Source of the DNA: Anaerolineales bacterium
GTDB taxonomy: Bacteria > Chloroflexota > Anaerolineae > Anaerolineales > E44-bin32
Direction of reading: 5' to 3'
DNA length: 6,750 nucleotides
Assembly (NCBI GenBank): GCA_011772595.1
Contig: WVZH01000555.1
Location: 1 to 6,750, forward strand
In this document: positions 6,601 through 6,750 of the stretch, in pieces
Layout: every line of letters starts with the position of its first letter
Position numbering within the stretch: position 1 is the stretch's first letter
Program-made: the position numbers and the translations under genes
The notes under the pieces: generated by a model
What the model was told of the DNA's origin: nothing
Seen by the model: only the letters and a program-made list of their open reading frames with translations
Databases searched by the model: none

Positions 6601-6727
6601 TGAGCCTGGCGTTTACGAGATGAACTCTGGAGCCACACTAAAATTCACGGACCCACTGCAAGACACGCAACTCAGCGCAATGACGGGCTCGATTTACGTA
6701 ACAGTGCTACCAGCAGAAGACCCTTAG
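3641..6727 (+). CDS. Large secreted surface protein with VWA domain and inserted dockerin-like calcium module
   Basis: This complete 1028-residue protein starts with a signal peptide (residues 1-28, cut likely after SSA). Residues 29-260 are an unrecognised beta-rich region. Residues 262-465 run from NGDFSSGLDCW to GRMDNAQLYG, like galactose-binding or CBM4/9-type modules. Residues 468-590 resemble DUF11-type surface repeats. Residues 601-825 are a VWA domain with a metal-site motif D608-L-T610-G-S612, a GADGPQD segment at 703-709 and GDN at 737-739; an acidic DYDNDG loop follows at 747-752. Residues 838-884 and 943-1022 look like two halves of one beta domain, separated by two dockerin-type loops at 886-897 (D886, N888, D890, N894, D897) and 921-932 (D921, N923, D925, D929, D932). 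The C-terminus ends in LPAEDP with no membrane helix or sorting signal, so its retention at the surface is unexplained. It has only two sequons (N649, N865). Probable roles are adhesion or cell-envelope structure. The last 23 bases after the stop show no terminator. Confidence 0.95.
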   Translation: MKKIGIALTLSLIATMLLIPNTLTISSAYDVKKVKVIPAPVQFWREFIGGVTDIIVSDPPDWPEGVALVRDYVVLHEGEDPIPLEALTWPGTEELPWERIDIEPYILEPGETAEYDIPTVETDAAVLVRYTVAWASTPDVIEAHFVNEAILESSSPQVIVGQLTNFDVHNDYHEAVDNFELELYGIQPSDVEAWFPGWGAPPQINAIPGGTEIIWLDPTQPIPPCHWEHFGLHLKPGVIATGVKAYWTQLQRTLDKRVYVDLLKNGDFSSGLDCWNIRVEKGHEVRMYDGPTWLATRPLGSGWTDVNVIHEPGRTSVLDIVQTVSDGDGDWTGAIQKVNRDVSGFSELYFEADGKAIFQSLAGDGWVGGEYPVHFIITYQDINGVDHDAFLGWPPNPAWQQGFYYLAGNLPNEPYSNQVAQNTWFHYKSPNLMTLSPAPKIVKTVRLYSSGWAYHGRMDNAQLYGTLPSAELGDIIHVELEVTVPSGETATVVDTLPSELSYIAGTFTVNGVSATPTITKTSPPPPIITELSYTVTTPGIHLIAFDCKVDNAYWEDREVCNVATATWYDAAGVAIETKEDIECFTIHAFWQLHKNVGIPKADVIFAIDLTGSMWDEIATVKAQATNIMNSLAAQIADVQFGLISYMDYNGTYSTTAPGSVPLTYTALYGSTASGDYPYNLDQDITNNIPLMTAKINGLTIGWGADGPQDYTRIIHESWNDPNLHWRTGAKRILILFGDNVPHDTNFDYDNDGTLENTGGDPGRDTILGTTDDLDFETEVANAATNGVHIMAVYSGSLGARFPWTYMADETGGEYFELTEAEQIPDAIKELIKRQAEETLTIKEQTEVQWAVVMDVVNPFSYTMKNVSIKDNFGAELKVDEVITPPDTNHDGIVNIHDLSRVASDYGTRALIEPDQWDPATDMNLDGVVDIRDLAVVSRNFGLTLWLTGKTDKVHLFWYIGDLLPGETARIIILVSTDLNPAGQQEYTEPGVYEMNSGATLKFTDPLQDTQLSAMTGSIYVTVLPAEDP

Positions 6728-6750
6728 AAATCCATAAGCGAAATCTCAAC

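Overview
The window looks like chromosomal DNA from an archaeon, most plausibly a Bathyarchaeia-type member of the Thermoproteota. The reasons are a paired-loop dockerin-like segment of the kind common in such secreted proteins, a C-terminal beta domain whose wording I associate with that group, A/T-rich TATA-like elements where core promoters are expected, and Shine-Dalgarno (SD) sites ahead of every gene. This assignment rests on recall of protein style, not on a phylogenetic marker, so it is moderate at best. No rRNA, tRNA, CRISPR array, insertion sequence or integrase is present.

Layout, left to right. Positions 1-2150 are the 5' part of one very long minus-strand gene that runs off the left edge. 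It has 716 uninterrupted codons in the window, starting with a signal peptide at 2150, and encodes a modular secreted or surface protein. It shows propeller-like repeats, two thrombospondin-type-3-like calcium motifs, a carbohydrate-binding-like module and a sequon-rich beta region. Positions 2151-2358 are a 208-bp spacer with a short dyad. Positions 2359-3459 (minus) encode a non-hydrolysing UDP-GlcNAc 2-epimerase family enzyme whose motifs resemble the WbpI branch (UDP-2,3-diacetamido sugar acid epimerases). Positions 3460-3640 are a divergent promoter region packed with inverted repeats and a structured leader. Positions 3641-6727 (plus) encode a complete 1028-residue secreted protein with a galactose-binding-like module, a von Willebrand factor A (VWA) domain with an intact metal site, and a dockerin-like calcium module that appears to be inserted inside a C-terminal beta domain.

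A working model is a cell-surface locus: two large exported modular proteins flank an enzyme that makes an N-acetylated sugar nucleotide. Such sugars are used in archaeal N-glycans and surface polysaccharides, and the left-hand protein has eight N-glycosylation sequons, six of them in a 137-residue stretch. The functional link is inferred from proximity and is not shown by the sequence.

The least ordinary parts are the dyad-flanked divergent promoter, the two mutually exclusive hairpins in the leader of the 1028-residue gene, and the domain-in-domain dockerin insertion.
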